From Desulfovibrio sp. TomC (GTDB lineage: Bacteria > Desulfobacterota > Desulfovibrionia > Desulfovibrionales > Desulfovibrionaceae): a stretch of DNA of 64,000 nucleotides. The notes under the pieces were generated by a model. It was not told the DNA's origin, did no database searches, and was given only the letters and a program-made list of their open reading frames with translations. Every line of letters begins with the position of its first letter. Position 1 is the stretch's first letter. Below, piece by piece: positions 26,138-34,431 of this stretch. The stretch is from positions 51,130 through 115,129 of the forward strand of contig NZ_JSEH01000018.1 in the NCBI RefSeq assembly GCF_000801335.2, written 5' to 3'. The position numbers and the translations under genes were made by a program.

Positions 26138-27877
26138 GTGCCCCATGATATTGACCTGATTCTGACCCTGACCGCCGGTCTGGTGGCCGCCCTGATTCTG
26201 GGGCTGACCGCCCGCCGACTGTCGCTCTCGCCCATAGTCGGTTACCTGGCCGCCGGGTTTCTCATTGGCCCGTTTACCCCGGGTTTTGTAGCCCATGGCG
26301 GTATGGCCAACCAGTTCGCCGAATTGGGCGTCATTTTGCTCATGTTCGGCGTGGGCCTGCACTTTCATCTCAAGGATCTGGTGGCCGTGCGCGGCGTGGC
26401 CGTCCCTGGGGCCGTGGCCCAGATAGCCGCTTCGGCCGCCCTGGGCGCCGTGGTCAGCCATGCCCTGGGCTGGTCCTGGACGGCCGGGATCGTCTTTGGC
26501 GTGGCCATCTCCGTGGCCAGTACCGTGGTCCTGACGCGGGTTTTGGCCGATAATCGCGCCTTGCATACCCCGACTGGGCACATTGCCGTGGGGTGGCTCA
26601 TTGTCGAGGATCTCTTCACGATTGTGGTGCTGGTGCTCCTGCCGGCCCTCTATGGCCCAACCAGCAGCGGCGACGGCCTGGGCCTGACCCTGGGGCTTGC
26701 CCTGGCCAAACTGGCCGCCCTGGTCGCGGTCACAGCCGTGGCCGGACGGTGGCTGTTGCCGCGCTTTTTCGGCCATGTGGCCGGCACCGGTTCCCGGGAG
26801 CTTTTCACCCTGGCCGTGCTGGCCGCCGCCTTGGGGCTGGCTGTCGGTTCGGCGCTCTTTTTTGGCGCGTCCATGGCCCTTGGAGCCTTTCTGGCCGGCA
26901 TGATCGTTGGCCAGTCGGAGTTCGGGGCCAGGGCCGCGTCTGACGCATTGCCCATGCGCGACGCCTTTGCCGTGCTGTTTTTCGTTTCCGTGGGCATGCT
27001 GCTCGATCCGACCACAGTGGCGGCCCAGTGGCGTCTGGAGCTGGCCACCATCGGTATTGTACTCATCGGCAAGCCCCTGGCGGCGCTGGTGGTCGTGCTG
27101 CTCCTTCGCCGGCCCCTGGCGGTCGCCCTGTCCGTGGCCGTGGCCCTGGCCCAGATTGGTGAATTTTCCTTCATTCTGGCCGCGTTGGCTGGAGGCCTGG
27201 GTATTTTGCCGGCGGAAGCCACCAATGCCCTGGTCCTGGCCTCGGTGGTGTCGATCATTGTCAATCCCTGGCTTTATCAGGCCGTGGCCCCGGTTGTGGC
27301 CTGGCTTTCGCGGAAGGGGTTTATCCGGGCGCAAGCGCCGCCAGAGGGGGAAGGTTTTGCGCCTGACGCCGTCAGGCACCGGGCCGTCGTAGTGGGGTAT
27401 GGACCGGTGGGAGCGACGTTGTGCCGCATATTGCGCGACAACGACATCGAGCCGGTGGTGGTGGAGATGAACATCGAAACCGTGCGGGCGCTGGCGGCCT
27501 CGGAATTGCCCGTTGTCCACGGCGATGCCGCGAGCCGGGAGATTTTGCTCCATGCCGGCATTCTGTCCGCCCAAAGCCTGCTCATTACCGCGTCGGAAGT
27601 GGCGGCCGCCGAGATCGTGGCCGCAGCCCTGGACCTGCAGCCGGGCCTTCGCATCGTCAGCCGGGCCGGCTATCTGCGCGACGCCGCCGCTCAGCGCCGG
27701 GCCGGAGCCCAGGCGGTCTTTTCCGGGGAGGGCGAGATCGCCCTGTCCATGACCGCCTATCTGCTCCACGAACTCGGGGCCACAGACGAGCAGATCGACC
27801 GCGAGCGCGAACGGGTGCGCCGGGAGCTTTTCGAGCCGGTCAGTCCGGTGGAGCCAGACAGTCCGGTCGCAGCCTGA
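26138..27877 (+). CDS. YbaL/RosB-like cation/proton antiporter with TrkA-N domain
   Basis: Second CPA2 antiporter, 579 aa, closest in layout to E. coli YbaL. The start is GTG 26138, giving MPHDIDLILTLTAGL, with GAGGAGG 5 bases before it; the nearby ATG is out of frame. About 12 membrane helices are followed by a TrkA-N domain (VVVGYGPVGATLCRIL, acidic end VVEMN) near residues 410-530, and no TrkA-C domain is seen. It ends 9 bases before the converging drug-transporter gene. Likely K+ efflux or pH homeostasis; ion choice is not readable from the sequence. Confidence 0.9.
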   Translation: MPHDIDLILTLTAGLVAALILGLTARRLSLSPIVGYLAAGFLIGPFTPGFVAHGGMANQFAELGVILLMFGVGLHFHLKDLVAVRGVAVPGAVAQIAASAALGAVVSHALGWSWTAGIVFGVAISVASTVVLTRVLADNRALHTPTGHIAVGWLIVEDLFTIVVLVLLPALYGPTSSGDGLGLTLGLALAKLAALVAVTAVAGRWLLPRFFGHVAGTGSRELFTLAVLAAALGLAVGSALFFGASMALGAFLAGMIVGQSEFGARAASDALPMRDAFAVLFFVSVGMLLDPTTVAAQWRLELATIGIVLIGKPLAALVVVLLLRRPLAVALSVAVALAQIGEFSFILAALAGGLGILPAEATNALVLASVVSIIVNPWLYQAVAPVVAWLSRKGFIRAQAPPEGEGFAPDAVRHRAVVVGYGPVGATLCRILRDNDIEPVVVEMNIETVRALAASELPVVHGDAASREILLHAGILSAQSLLITASEVAAAEIVAAALDLQPGLRIVSRAGYLRDAAAQRRAGAQAVFSGEGEIALSMTAYLLHELGATDEQIDRERERVRRELFEPVSPVEPDSPVAA

Positions 27878-27886
27878 AGCCGGGGA

Positions 27887-29341
27887 TCAGGAACGCGCCT
27901 TGCGGGCCTTGGCGGTTTCCAATTTCCAGGCCCAGGCCGCCAGGGCGATGGCCAGCACCAACATGCCAGACAGGGCGTGGAACACGCCGGCCACGCCGGC
28001 TGCCAGAGCGGCTGGCGGGGCGTTGGTGAAATCAGCGTGGCTGGCCACCGTTCCGGAAGCCGCCACCAGTCCGGAAAAGATCGTCCCCACCAGCGGCAGG
28101 CCGGTTGATTGGCCAAACACCCGGGCGTAGTTGGCCAGTCCCGACCCGACGCCCAGGCGGTGGGGCGGCATCTGGCCCATGATGGTGGAGTTGTTGGGGG
28201 CCTGGAAGATGCCGATGCCAAGGCCCACCGGCATGGAACGCAGCAGGTAACCCCACCAGGGCGTGTGCTCGGTCAGCGTCCCCAGGGCCAGACAGCCGCC
28301 AAGGAGCACGAGAAGCCCTACGAGGCTTATGACCCGCGTGCCGTAGCGGTCGGCCAGGGAGCCGGAGAGTGGGGCCGTGATGGCCATGGAGGCCGGCAGG
28401 ATCATCAGCATAAGACCCACCTGGGTGACGCTATGGCCTTGGGCGGATTGCAGGAAAAACGGCATGATAAAGCCGCTGGCCCCGGTGATGAACACCAGGA
28501 CGGACATGGCCAGGGGCAGCGATACCAGAGGATTGGAAAAAAGCGACAGGTCGAGCATGGGGGAGGCGCTTTGGCGCTCCACAACGATAAAGGCGGCCAT
28601 ACCGGCGGCGCTTATGCCAAGCAGGCCCAAGGCGAGCGGATCAGTCAGCCCGTGGCGTTGCATGAAGGTCATGCCCAGGCAGTAGCAGGCCAGGGTCAGG
28701 CAGGCGAGAATGGCCCCGGGCACATCGAACTGCTCCCCCTGGCGTACCGGAGGGAGCGAGGGCATGTAGCGGCGAACGGCCACAAAGGCCAGGATGCCGA
28801 GCGGGACGTTTAAGAGAAACAGAGCCCGCCAGCCGGCCAGACCGATGATAACCCCGCCAAGGGGCGGCCCGATCATGAGGCCCATGGCCACGGTGCCGCC
28901 GATGAAGCCCAAGGCCCGGCCCCGGCTGGCCGGGGGGGCGATCTGGGTCACGATGGCCATGCCAAGGGACTGGCTCATGGCCGCGCCGATGCCCTGGAGC
29001 GCCCGAAAGCCGATCAGCCAGTACACCGACGGGGACAGGCCGCAGCACAGCGAGGCCAGGATGAAAAGAACCAGCCCGGCGGAGAAAATGCGTTTCTTGT
29101 CGCGCATGTCGCCCAGGCGCGAGATCAGGAGCAGCAGGCTGGCAATGACCAGCACGTAGCTTAAAATGACCCACTGGATGGTGGCGAAATCCGTGTCCAG
29201 GCTCTCCGTCAGGGTGGGCAGGGCCACGTTGACGATGCTCATATCCAGCGTGGCCATAAAAACCATGAGGTTGACCCCGATCATGGCCAAGGCCGGACGC
29301 GCAACCGGCTGCGGCCCGGCTGGGGTGGTTGACTGTATCAT
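27887..29341 (-). CDS. MFS drug transporter, DHA2 (EmrB/QacA) family
   Basis: Proton-linked exporter, 484 aa, with 14 predicted membrane helices. The helix 1 motif LDMSIVNVALPTL is the DHA2 signature (LDxTIVNVALP), and the helix 2-3 loop GDMRDKKRIF and the motif-C-like helix 5 are also visible. ATG 29341 follows AAGGA at about 11 bases; the upstream open frame is not family sequence. It is the last of three minus-strand genes (aminotransferase, methyltransferase, transporter) and may export a product made by them, which is inference. A seven-G run lies in the coding sequence near 28930. Confidence 0.93.
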   Translation of the reverse strand: MIQSTTPAGPQPVARPALAMIGVNLMVFMATLDMSIVNVALPTLTESLDTDFATIQWVILSYVLVIASLLLLISRLGDMRDKKRIFSAGLVLFILASLCCGLSPSVYWLIGFRALQGIGAAMSQSLGMAIVTQIAPPASRGRALGFIGGTVAMGLMIGPPLGGVIIGLAGWRALFLLNVPLGILAFVAVRRYMPSLPPVRQGEQFDVPGAILACLTLACYCLGMTFMQRHGLTDPLALGLLGISAAGMAAFIVVERQSASPMLDLSLFSNPLVSLPLAMSVLVFITGASGFIMPFFLQSAQGHSVTQVGLMLMILPASMAITAPLSGSLADRYGTRVISLVGLLVLLGGCLALGTLTEHTPWWGYLLRSMPVGLGIGIFQAPNNSTIMGQMPPHRLGVGSGLANYARVFGQSTGLPLVGTIFSGLVAASGTVASHADFTNAPPAALAAGVAGVFHALSGMLVLAIALAAWAWKLETAKARKARS

Positions 29342-29411
29342 AGGCGTGTAATCCTTGAGCGGCGTGATGCCGGTCACCGTGTACGCCACTGGGCGGCGAC
29401 GGGGAAGGAAT

Positions 29412-31061
29412 TTATGGGGCAACGCCCGGGAGGCGGTGGTCCAGGCTGCCGCTGGTCACGGCGGCAAAGAGCCAGTGGGTAAAGCGGGCCAGGGAGTCGG
29501 TGTCGGCCCGGCGCGACAGGGGATGGCGGGCGAGCATTCGGTCCATGGCCGGGGGCAGGCCGGCCGTCTCGGACAGCCCCAGGTAGCGGGCCTGGGCCTT
29601 AAGTTTTTGCCCGACGAGATTGACGCCCCGGTCAATGAGCAGTTGCAGGGGGATGTGGCAGGCGAGCTGCCATTCGAGGTCGATATAGCGCACATCGCCC
29701 GTGCCAGGATGGCGCAGCACGTTGCCGGGATGGGCGTCCAGGAGACTGCCGGGCAGCCAGTGTTCGTTGTCGTGGCCCGGGTAGAGGTCCGCGCCAAGCT
29801 GGTTGCGGCCAAAGGCGCCAAAATCAGCCGCCAACGCCGGGTTGCCGGGTCTGGCCCGGGAGGCGACCCGTTCCATCCACTGGATCAGCAGCCGGCCGGC
29901 CCGGGCCGGGTCGCCGTCTTCCACCGCATCCACAATCATCTCCAGAAAGCTGGCGTAGCCGAGGTGATACGGTTCGCTGGCCTTTATCTGCTGGCGGCCG
30001 GCGGCAAAGGACAGGGGCGGGAGATGGTGGAGGTTTCGCCGGGTCACGACCACGCCGTCCGGTCCTTTGTCCACAAACCGGGTCATGGTCTGGAAATGCG
30101 GCGGGCAGGAGTCGGCATTGACCGCCACGGCCAGGGTCCCGGCGTTGGCGGCAAGCAGGGGGGCGTCCTCCCGGGCAGCGGCCAGGACAAGAAATGAGTT
30201 CATGAAATGGCCGGCCACACCGCCGGACAGGGTCGAACGCAAAAACTGGCGTTCGCCAAAGGCCGGCACGGCCCGGCCGCCCGGGTCGGACGTGGGCAAT
30301 TCCAGGAGCGGCAAAACGGAAAAGCCGTCACGGGTGAGCGCCGCCTGGCTGACGACGGCGTCGGGCATTTTGTAGTCCGGAGACGGATAGTGCCAGCGGG
30401 TGGCGGCAAAACCGGCCCGACCCAGCATGGCCTCCAGGGTCGGCCGGTCAAAGGTGCGCACCCCGGGTCCGCCGGGATAGCCGTTTATGCCGTCATAGGG
30501 CCGGCCGGTGTGGTCTTCGGGCAACCCGGCCAGGTATTTGTGTCCCAGGCGGTTTTCCAGGGCCAGGATCAAGCAGCCGTCCGGGGCGAGATAGCGCCGG
30601 GCTTCGGCCAGGAGCCTGGCATACGGCTCGGGGCCGTCCACAAAGGCCCCGGCGTATTCCAGAACGCCGACCAGAGTCACCACATCGAAGAGGCCGTCGT
30701 AGGGCAGACCCACGGCGTTGGCGGCGATGATCTCCAGATTGGGAGCGTTTGGAAGGCGGGCGCGGATGACGGCCGCCCGGTCCGGGGAGCCTTCCACGGC
30801 CGTTATGCGATGGGGCAGGCTGGCCAGATGGGCGGTCAGCGCCCCGCAGCCGGCTCCGAGTTCCAGGATGCGGCCGCCCGGACCGAAATCGATCCAGGAG
30901 AGCAAGGTCTTTCGGCGCGGCGAGAGATGGTAGCGCACGGCCCAGGAGGCATCCTTGGGATAGAGCTCGTATTCGTTGACGGCGTGGTCTGTAAAAAATG
31001 TGTGCAGCCAGGCTTCCGAGCCGTCGCTGTAGCCTATGCCGGCGTCATCCCCGGTGGTCAT
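29412..31061 (-). CDS. SAM methyltransferase fused to a kinase-like domain
   Basis: A 549-aa cytoplasmic protein. Residues about 60-220 are a class I methyltransferase with ILELGAGCGALTAHLA (motif I) and VTLVGVLEYA (motif IV region). The C-terminal half is not methyltransferase: it carries LLDAHPGNVL followed by YIDLEW (near residues 465-490), which matches the catalytic D-x-H-P-x-N and metal-binding ID.E elements of aminoglycoside/choline-kinase-like phosphotransferases. This order resembles WbdD, the methyltransferase-kinase that caps O-antigen chains. AAGGACAGG precedes ATG 31061. Neighbours are an aminotransferase upstream and a drug transporter downstream; no polysaccharide cluster is visible, so the substrate is unknown. 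Confidence 0.8.
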   Translation of the reverse strand: MTTGDDAGIGYSDGSEAWLHTFFTDHAVNEYELYPKDASWAVRYHLSPRRKTLLSWIDFGPGGRILELGAGCGALTAHLASLPHRITAVEGSPDRAAVIRARLPNAPNLEIIAANAVGLPYDGLFDVVTLVGVLEYAGAFVDGPEPYARLLAEARRYLAPDGCLILALENRLGHKYLAGLPEDHTGRPYDGINGYPGGPGVRTFDRPTLEAMLGRAGFAATRWHYPSPDYKMPDAVVSQAALTRDGFSVLPLLELPTSDPGGRAVPAFGERQFLRSTLSGGVAGHFMNSFLVLAAAREDAPLLAANAGTLAVAVNADSCPPHFQTMTRFVDKGPDGVVVTRRNLHHLPPLSFAAGRQQIKASEPYHLGYASFLEMIVDAVEDGDPARAGRLLIQWMERVASRARPGNPALAADFGAFGRNQLGADLYPGHDNEHWLPGSLLDAHPGNVLRHPGTGDVRYIDLEWQLACHIPLQLLIDRGVNLVGQKLKAQARYLGLSETAGLPPAMDRMLARHPLSRRADTDSLARFTHWLFAAVTSGSLDHRLPGVAP

Positions 31062-31120
31062 GTCCTGTCCTTTGCGGCGGTTGGGAATACGGGCACGGGC
31101 TGCACGGGCTTCGGGTCGGC

Positions 31121-32290
31121 TCATTGCCCTCGCAGCCATGCGTCCAGGCGGTCGCAGGCCGTGTCGATTTCGGCCATGTCGCCGCCAAAGGACAGCCGCA
31201 GGCTCTGTGCCCCGCCCGGACCGAAGCTGTCGCCCGGAATGGTGATCACCCGGGCTTCCCGGATCAGCCGGGTGGCCACATCCATGGGCGCGCCCGGCAG
31301 CTCGTAGCGGGCCATGATGTAAAAAGCCCCGCCCGGGGCATTGTAGGCGATGCCGGGGATGGCGTCGAGGCGCTCCATGATGCGCCGGCGTCTGTCCCGC
31401 AGGGCGTTGAGGAACCCGGTGTAGATGTGCTGGGGGCCGGTCAGCGAGGCCAGGGCGGCGATCTGCGACGGGGTGGGGGCGCAAATGGCCGTGCAGTCGT
31501 GGACCTTGAGCATTTGGGCCATGATCGGTTCCGGGGCAAAGGCGTAGCCCACGCGCCAGCCGGTCAGGGCAAAGCGTTTGGAAAAGCTGCCCACGGCCAC
31601 GAGCCAGGGCCGAAGCTCGGGCAGGCTGGCCAGGGAAAAGGCCGGTTCGTCATAGGCCAGGGCGTCGTAGGTGTCGTCGCAGACGACATACAGACCGTGG
31701 CGCAGGGCAATCTCGGCCACGGCCAGCAGATCGGCCTTGGCAAAGACCGAGCCGGTGGGGTTGTGCGGCGAATTGATGATAATTGCCCGGGTGCGCGGGG
31801 TGACGGCAGCGGCCACGGCCTCGGGGTCAAGGCTCCAGTCGTGGCGGCGAAGGGGAACAAAAACCGGACGGGCTTCGGCCAACAGCACCTGCTCCACATG
31901 GGAGGGATAAAACGGCTCCGGGACGATAACCTCGTCGCCGCGTTCGCATAGGCACAAGACAGCGCACAACAGTGCTTCCATCCCGCCCACGGTGATGGCG
32001 ATTTCCCGTTCCGGATCGGCCAGCAGCTGTTTTTCGGCGGCCAGCAAATCGGCCACGGCCCGGCGCAGTTCCACGGTTCCGGGCTGGAGGGAATATTTCC
32101 CGGCCGAGGGCAGATCGGTTAGCGCCTGGCACACGGCCTCGACCACGTGGGGCGGGGTGGCAAAGGACGGCACGCCCTGGCCAAGGGAGACGCAGCCCCC
32201 GATCTCGCTGGCCAGCATGGGCATGAGCTTGGTGGCGGAAATCTTGATGTTGTGGGCACGTTGGCTGAAACAATATGGCAGGCTGGTCAC
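31121..32290 (-). CDS. Class I/II PLP-dependent aminotransferase
   Basis: Fold-type I aminotransferase, 389 aa, aspartate-aminotransferase family. The sugar-phosphate and PLP contacts are visible: SPHNPTG (Asn177), CDDTYDAL, and SFSKRFALTGWRVGY with the PLP lysine at 238. The C-terminal domain ends with the family arginine in LRLSFGG. The start is GTG 32290 (MTSLPYCFSQRA) with GGAG 6 bases upstream. Substrate cannot be assigned; aromatic, alanine or kynurenine-type aminotransferases all fit. A promoter with a perfect TATAAT and a palindromic operator lies about 90-130 bases upstream. The methyltransferase follows after 59 bases on the same strand. Confidence 0.93.
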   Translation of the reverse strand: MTSLPYCFSQRAHNIKISATKLMPMLASEIGGCVSLGQGVPSFATPPHVVEAVCQALTDLPSAGKYSLQPGTVELRRAVADLLAAEKQLLADPEREIAITVGGMEALLCAVLCLCERGDEVIVPEPFYPSHVEQVLLAEARPVFVPLRRHDWSLDPEAVAAAVTPRTRAIIINSPHNPTGSVFAKADLLAVAEIALRHGLYVVCDDTYDALAYDEPAFSLASLPELRPWLVAVGSFSKRFALTGWRVGYAFAPEPIMAQMLKVHDCTAICAPTPSQIAALASLTGPQHIYTGFLNALRDRRRRIMERLDAIPGIAYNAPGGAFYIMARYELPGAPMDVATRLIREARVITIPGDSFGPGGAQSLRLSFGGDMAEIDTACDRLDAWLRGQ

Positions 32291-32373
32291 GGCAACTCCA
32301 AGGGAAAAGGTCGGGTCTGTGCAAAGACCAGACCCGTGGCGGCAGGAAACGGGAACAAAAAATGTATGTCGGA

Positions 32374-32421
32374 TGCATCAAAAACAACGCAGTTTTTCAT
32401 GCAATGAAACATTCCATTATA
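32374..32421 (-). promoter_or_regulatory. Promoter -10 box with overlapping operator-like palindrome
   Basis: On the minus strand, TATAAT (32421-32416) is followed 12 bases later by a 12-bp inverted repeat (32403-32392 with 32385-32374, one mismatch, 6-base centre), of the form TGCAT.AAAAAC-n6-GTTTTT.ATGCA. The palindrome covers the expected first 35 transcribed bases, the usual place for a repressor. The -35 region is poor. Alternatively it is an RNA hairpin at the 5' end of the message. Confidence 0.55.
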
Positions 32422-32468
32422 AAGGAGCAGTTCCCGGCAAACCAGAACGGGAAGAACCGGAGTGAGCC

Positions 32469-32828
32469 CTACGGGGTGGCGATTTTGGGATGGGACTGGG
32501 CCGTTTTGGGGGCGGCCAGGGCCTTTTCAAATTCCGCCACGGAATAGCCGGCAATGGCGGCGCCGTCGATCATGACCAGCGGCACGCCGCGCCCGCCATA
32601 GCGCTTGAAGCGCATATTGGCGGCCGGGTCCTTGTCGATGTCGTAGACGGTGTAGGGGATACCCTTGCCGTCAAAGTAGGCTTTGGTTTTGGTGCAGTAG
32701 GGGCACCAGCTGGTGACATAAAGCTCCACGACGGGACCAGCGGCGGCGAATTGGGCGACGGCCAGGAGCAGGGCAATGGCCAGGGCCAGGGGAAGGGTGC
32801 GGGTGGTCAGGGAACGAGTACGGGGCAT
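32469..32828 (-). CDS. Exported glutaredoxin-like protein
   Basis: A 119-aa protein with an N-terminal signal peptide (residues 1-30) and one thioredoxin-fold domain with a WCPYC active site (near residues 41-45), followed by GVPLVMIDG, the cis-proline loop typical of glutaredoxins. Export of a glutaredoxin-type CPYC protein to the periplasm is less common than for DsbA or TlpA types; it may reduce periplasmic thiols. It lies upstream of the aminotransferase on the same strand but 178 bases away, with an independent promoter between, so it is probably its own unit. Confidence 0.85.
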   Translation of the reverse strand: MPRTRSLTTRTLPLALAIALLLAVAQFAAAGPVVELYVTSWCPYCTKTKAYFDGKGIPYTVYDIDKDPAANMRFKRYGGRGVPLVMIDGAAIAGYSVAEFEKALAAPKTAQSHPKIATP

Positions 32829-32953
32829 GGCGTGCTTCCGGTTTGAGAGTTGGCAATCACTGGTCCTAGCCGGGGGAAGCAGGCCGCGTCAAGACGACAA
32901 TTGCCCGTCTCCGGCGGTTGCCTGGTCGGGCCGGCGATGCTAGGGAGCCTCCC

Positions 32954-33403
32954 ATGCCGGGATACAAGATGCACATTGCCGGTGCGGCTGCGGTCACCGG
33001 GGCGGCCGTAGCCGGGGCGTCATGGCTTGGGTTTTACCGCCCCGGGTTTGAGACCTCGATTTGCCTCGGGCTTTTTTCCGTTTTGGGCGGGCTGTTCCCC
33101 GATGTGGACACCGACTCCAAGGGGCGGCGTTTTTTTTACGGCGCAGCCCTGGTCGTGGACGGATTCCTCATCTTTCGTGAGCAGTACCGCTATGCGGCGG
33201 TACTGGGTTTTTGCGCTTTGCTGCCGGCCATAGGCTCCCATCGAGGCTGGACCCATTCCTGGTGGGCGGCCCTTTTAATCCCCAGCTCCGTCCTGCTGGC
33301 CCCCATGCTCCTGCTCGGGCTGCCCTGGAAGCCGTTTATTCCCTACTATGTAGCCACGGTGCTCGGCTACTTTTCCCATCTGCTGCTTGACCGCAAGTTC
33401 TGA
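32954..33403 (+). CDS. YdjM-like membrane-bound metal-dependent hydrolase
   Basis: Small integral membrane protein of the YdjM (DUF457) family, 149 aa with about four helices. Conserved polar residues in and near the membrane (H8 region, DVDTDS, HRGWTHSWW, and a terminal HLLLDRKF) are those proposed to bind a metal. ATG 32954 has AGGGAG about 7 bases before it; the 12 extra upstream codons look non-native. The biochemical activity of this family is not firmly known. It stands alone on the plus strand, convergent with the solute-binding gene. Confidence 0.85.
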   Translation: MPGYKMHIAGAAAVTGAAVAGASWLGFYRPGFETSICLGLFSVLGGLFPDVDTDSKGRRFFYGAALVVDGFLIFREQYRYAAVLGFCALLPAIGSHRGWTHSWWAALLIPSSVLLAPMLLLGLPWKPFIPYYVATVLGYFSHLLLDRKF

Positions 33404-33425
33404 CCGGGGACTCCCGGCCTCGGCC

Positions 33426-34229
33426 TCAGTGCGGCAGGGACAGGCTGGTCATGTCGCGGTATTGGTCCGTGGCGAGGAATTCGGTGACGGCGCCGTCGAG
33501 GCGGGCGATTGTTTCGGGCGGGACGGCCGTGCTGCACATGATGGAGCGCTCAACCCCGGGCGGCGCATCAGCCAACTGGAGCAGCCGGATGTGGGCGCCA
33601 AGCTCCGGCTTTTGGCTGATTATCCAGGCCAGTTCTTCAGGATCGACCAGCATGGCGTCAAGGCGGCCCTGAGCGACAAGCTCCACCAGATGGGTGGTGT
33701 CGGAAAAGCGTTTGACGGAGCGTGGGGGGTGTTCTGCAAAGGCCTTGTCGAAATGCTTCCCATAGGAAAATCCCTCGCGAAGCCCCCAGTGCAGTTCCGT
33801 GCGAAGTAGGTCGGCCAGGTTCGGCGGCGGGGCCGACGCCATAGGCAGGGTACGGCTGATGGCCACTGCCACCGGCTGGTTGCGGTACAGCGGCAGGCTG
33901 AAGCGGGCAAATGCCTCGCGCTCCGGGGTTTTGATCCAGCCCACGGCGCAGACCTGGCTTTTGCCGTCGGCGACGGTAGCGACGATGCGCCCCGGCGGCA
34001 TTTCCCGCACCGTGACGGGAATCCTGGCCCGGTCAAAGACCTCCAGGGCGGCCAAGAGGAGAAAACCCCCAGCAGCCTTGCCTTCGTTGAGCAGATAATA
34101 GGGTGGGCGATGGAATACGAGCACTGTCACAGGATGGATTGATTCACCGGCCAGGACCGGCCCCGGCCACGACTGGAAGGCCAAGGCGGCCAATGAAGCC
34201 AAAATGGCACACAACAGACGTCTGGACAT
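33426..34229 (-). CDS. Family 3 extracellular solute-binding protein
   Basis: A 267-aa periplasmic protein with a signal peptide (residues 1-27, cleavage after VLAGE region) and a substrate-binding domain of the amino-acid-ABC type: VTVLVFHRPPYYLLNEGKAAGG, a hinge region, and LVELVAQGRLDAMLVDPEELAW. No permease or ATPase gene is adjacent, so it may be an orphan sensor-type binding protein, as is frequent in this group, rather than a transporter part. ATG 34229 begins a clean signal peptide; the frame is open 135 bases further without sense. It is divergent from cheV across a 202-base gap. Confidence 0.88.
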   Translation of the reverse strand: MSRRLLCAILASLAALAFQSWPGPVLAGESIHPVTVLVFHRPPYYLLNEGKAAGGFLLLAALEVFDRARIPVTVREMPPGRIVATVADGKSQVCAVGWIKTPEREAFARFSLPLYRNQPVAVAISRTLPMASAPPPNLADLLRTELHWGLREGFSYGKHFDKAFAEHPPRSVKRFSDTTHLVELVAQGRLDAMLVDPEELAWIISQKPELGAHIRLLQLADAPPGVERSIMCSTAVPPETIARLDGAVTEFLATDQYRDMTSLSLPH

Positions 34230-34431
34230 GGCATGTTCCCGCGTCGACGCGCTGTTACACAGAGGGAAGGGCACTCCATTTTTCTTTGTATCGCGGAAAA
34301 ATAATCTGCTGTCAAATAGCCGCATCCCCGACGGAGCTCTTGCTTTTTTTGAAACGAACGGCATACATCAACAAAGTGACACTGATCGTCAATTCCACCC
34401 AGCCCTGAGTGCGAAGGGGAGATCCGCCCGC

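Noticed and set aside
25877..27769. 630-codon open frame antisense to the second antiporter
   Set aside because: Gly/Gln/His-rich shadow sequence typical of high-GC antisense frames; the plus strand is a clear membrane antiporter.
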